Of a stretch of 24,101 nt of DNA, positions 22,300 to 24,101 are shown one piece after another. The translations under genes were made by a program, and so were the position numbers. Under the pieces are notes generated by a model that worked only from the letters and a program-made list of their open reading frames with translations, made no database searches and had not been told where the DNA came from. The first letter of the stretch is position 1; every line of letters begins with the position of its first letter. Origin of the DNA: TMED14 sp041158165 (lineage in GTDB: Bacteria > Bacteroidota > Bacteroidia > Flavobacteriales > Schleiferiaceae); the NCBI GenBank assembly GCA_041158165.1, contig JBEBBW010000026.1, positions 1 to 24,101 on the forward strand, in the 5' to 3' direction.

Positions 22300-22974
22300 T
22301 CAGTTCGCGACCACCCCGTCGCGAAGGCGAATGATGCGCTTGGCTCGCTGTGCAATATCCTCTTCGTGCGTCACAACGACGAGCGTATTGCCGAGGCCGT
22401 GGATTTCGTCAAACAAGCGCATGATTTCTTCTGAAGTTGCGGTGTCGAGGTTTCCCGTGGGTTCGTCGGCCAAAATCAGCGAGGGCTTGTTGACTAGGGC
22501 ACGCGCAATAGCTACGCGTTGGCGCTGCCCGCCCGAAAGCTGATTGGGACGGTGGTCCATGCGGTCGCCGAGTCCGACCGAGCGCAGTACGTCGGCGGCC
22601 CGGTCCATGCGCTCTTCTTTGCCCACCCCGGCGTAGACTAGGGGCAATGCCACGTTGTCCAAGGCCGTTTGGCGCGGAATCAGGTTAAATGTTTGAAAAA
22701 CAAAACCAATTTCTTGGTTTCGCACCTCGGCTAGTTCGTTTTCGGCCATGCGGCTCACGTCGCGGCCGGCCAACACATAGGTTCCGCTCGTCGGCGTATC
22801 GAGGCAGCCCAACAGGTTCATCAAGGTGGACTTACCCGAGCCCGACGGCCCCATGAGCGCCACGTATTCTCCGCGCTGAATATCAAGGTCAATGCCTTTG
22901 AGCACGTGCACGGTCTGGGCGCCCAGCTTAAAGTCGCGGGTAATGCCGCTGAGGTGGATTACGGAATCATTCAT
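22300..22974 (-). CDS. ABC transporter ATP-binding protein (MacB/LolD type)
   Basis: A 224-residue ATPase of the MacB/LolD group. The start at 22974 (MNDSVIHLSGITRDFKLGAQ) gives the standard N-terminus; a longer in-frame reading from 23052 adds 26 atypical residues inside the receptor gene. Motifs are Walker A GPSGSGKST (42-50), Q-loop Q94, signature LSGGQRQR (146-153), Walker B LILADEP (166-172) and H-loop H203 in VTHEED. Its first 8 bases overlap the end of the TonB-dependent receptor gene, implying coupling. No permease follows: the next gene is an aldehyde dehydrogenase. The permease must lie upstream of the receptor, elsewhere, or be missing. A hairpin overlaps its stop codon. Confidence 0.94.
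   Translation of the reverse strand: MNDSVIHLSGITRDFKLGAQTVHVLKGIDLDIQRGEYVALMGPSGSGKSTLMNLLGCLDTPTSGTYVLAGRDVSRMAENELAEVRNQEIGFVFQTFNLIPRQTALDNVALPLVYAGVGKEERMDRAADVLRSVGLGDRMDHRPNQLSGGQRQRVAIARALVNKPSLILADEPTGNLDTATSEEIMRLFDEIHGLGNTLVVVTHEEDIAQRAKRIIRLRDGVVAN
22304..22325 (-). repeat. Perfect inverted repeat at the 3' end of the ABC ATPase gene
   Basis: TTCGCGAC (22304-22311) and GTCGCGAA (22318-22325) are exact reverse complements around a 6-base loop. In the minus-strand mRNA this GC-rich hairpin spans the last codons, ending 2 nt before the TGA stop. No T-run follows, so it is not a standard terminator. It could stabilise the message or modulate read-through to the aldehyde dehydrogenase gene. 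Confidence 0.5.
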
Positions 22975-24101
22975 AGGAGCCGGTAAGCGCAAGGTTGATG
23001 CCAAGGTAGAGCATGCGCCCGAAAATCGGGCCCCACACTCGCGTTGCATCAAAATTGCTGGTGAACAAAGGGTCGTCGGCGCTCAAAAATTGGTGGTTGT
23101 TGAGGTGGTCGACCACGCCGCCGATGGGCTGTTCTTGGCGCATGTTGAGGGCGTTTTCTACCCCAATGTAGGCATCTCCCCAGCTCGTTTCGCGGCGCAG
23201 GTGGGCGTGCAGCACGGCAAAGCCGGGACTTTGTTCGCGAAGGGTGCCGCCGGGGCCTGCCGGCAACTCCATGCCGGCGTAGTGCTGCCACGTAGCGTTG
23301 GCAAACCACTGCTGCCGGAACTGGTATTCGGCGTGAAGCATGATGCGCTGCGGCGCGATGTAGGGAACCTGATCCCACTGTCCGAAGTACTTCGCGGTGA
23401 CCGACTGCACTCGGTAGGCTGCGCGCGCCTTCCAGTTTTTAGAAAACTGATGCTCCCACTGAACGCTCGCGCTGCGCGCTCGCAGCTCGCTCGAGTAGAA
23501 GTACACTTCTGACGCAGCACGGTAGAAGTCCAGGATCATCGCTCGATCCAAATTGGAGGCTTGCAGGTCGACGACCAGGCTCCCCGGGTAGTAGTTGGCC
23601 ACATACGTTTGTACCGCCGAGGCGCTGGCCGTCCATCCCGATTCTACGTTGCTCCTTGTGCCCCAAGGGTTTACCGTGTGGTTGATCACCCGCGCACTCG
23701 CAAAGCGTCCGAGCGATTCCACGGCCGGCATGGCCATGCGGTAGCCGCGCCCCAGTCCGCCCCGAAACGTGAGCCGCGACGTTGGCGCGTAGCGCAGGTG
23801 CAGCCGCGGACTCGGCTGCCAGCCGGCAATGCGGTGCTTGTCGATCCGTGCGCCCAGTACTGCCGTAAACGTTGAGCTTGGCTCCAAGGTCCACTCACTG
23901 AATGCTCCGGGCGCCGACTCGAGCCAGGCGTCGTCGTGGGCAATTCCGGGGTGGTGCCAGTCCATCACATACCGGTCCACCGAAAAACTCAGGCCAGAGG
24001 TTTGGGTCCAGCCTTGGCCTCCGTCGCGAATTAAGACTTGAGCGAGGCCGCCGCGCTGGGTGCCGTCTAAAAACTGCCGCGACCCCAAGGGAACCGGACC
24101 C
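22967..24101 (-). CDS. TonB-dependent receptor, C-terminal part (5' end outside window)
   Basis: An outer-membrane active transporter, of which only the last 378 or so codons are present. The minus-strand frame stays open to the window edge (GPVPLGSRQFLDGTQRGG), so no start is assigned. The sequence is alternating aromatic/polar beta-strands: FSEWTLEPSSTFTAVLGARI, PSPRLHLRYAPTSRLTFRGG, GLGRGYRMAMPAVESLG, VQWEHQFSKNWKARAAY, IMLHAEYQFRQQWFANATWQ and a final IFGRMLYLGINLAL. The PRLHLRYxP, GxGRGYR and final GR(M/T)xYxGI patterns are typical of Bacteroidota receptors of the ferric siderophore/cobalamin/metal type; the actual ligand cannot be told. The protein ends TGSYE beyond the usual last strand, where the gene runs 8 bases into the ABC ATPase gene. 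Confidence 0.88.
   Translation of the reverse strand, partial: GPVPLGSRQFLDGTQRGGLAQVLIRDGGQGWTQTSGLSFSVDRYVMDWHHPGIAHDDAWLESAPGAFSEWTLEPSSTFTAVLGARIDKHRIAGWQPSPRLHLRYAPTSRLTFRGGLGRGYRMAMPAVESLGRFASARVINHTVNPWGTRSNVESGWTASASAVQTYVANYYPGSLVVDLQASNLDRAMILDFYRAASEVYFYSSELRARSASVQWEHQFSKNWKARAAYRVQSVTAKYFGQWDQVPYIAPQRIMLHAEYQFRQQWFANATWQHYAGMELPAGPGGTLREQSPGFAVLHAHLRRETSWGDAYIGVENALNMRQEQPIGGVVDHLNNHQFLSADDPLFTSNFDATRVWGPIFGRMLYLGINLALTGSYE

Overview
The window reads as chromosomal DNA of a fairly GC-rich member of the Bacteroidota, probably flavobacterial. Four things point there: SusC/SusD-type nutrient uptake genes, two type IX secretion (T9SS) sorting domains (a type B/CHU_C tail and a type A tail), Bacteroidota-style promoter boxes (TTG about 20 bp before TAnnTTTG) with little sign of Shine-Dalgarno sequences, and housekeeping proteins (AsnRS, sigma-54, UvrC) of the expected size and motif content. 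The species is not determined. Coding density is very high. No non-coding gap exceeds 300 bases; the largest is 186 bases, between tetR and asnS. I saw no rRNA, tRNA, CRISPR array, insertion sequence or phage gene.

Layout: 1-1704 (minus) is a TetR-type repressor gene coupled by an ATGA overlap to a TolC-type efflux gene that runs off the left edge; a long inverted repeat upstream is the likely operator. 1891-4811 (plus) holds asnS and rpoN, probably co-transcribed. 4913-7081 (plus) is a large secreted surface protein with a T9SS type B tail. 7152-8954 (plus) is uvrC. 8951-12847 (minus) is a four-gene operon encoding a LolA-like periplasmic protein, two FtsX-type permeases and an ABC ATPase, every junction being a 4-base overlap. 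12983-13399 (plus) is a bacilliredoxin-family gene.

13523-20882 (plus) is a compact alpha-glucan utilisation locus: SusC-like transporter, SusD-like lipoprotein, a small T9SS-secreted putative glycan-binding protein, then a GH13 neopullulanase/cyclomaltodextrinase-like enzyme behind its own terminator and promoter. By family roles, glycan would be bound at the surface, imported through SusCD and cleaved in the periplasm. 20879-24101 (minus) holds the C-terminal part of a TonB-dependent receptor, an ABC ATPase without an adjacent permease on its downstream side, and a class 3-like aldehyde dehydrogenase.

No wholly unknown system is evident: nearly every gene falls in a recognisable family. 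The more unusual signals are architectural. Both convergent gene pairs share a single CTAG as their overlapping stop codons. One of these junctions carries three ACTAG units at 7-bp steps, placing stops in all six frames. Two genes (uvrC and the GH13 enzyme) start 4 nt after a promoter -7 box that abuts a terminator, suggesting leaderless mRNAs.
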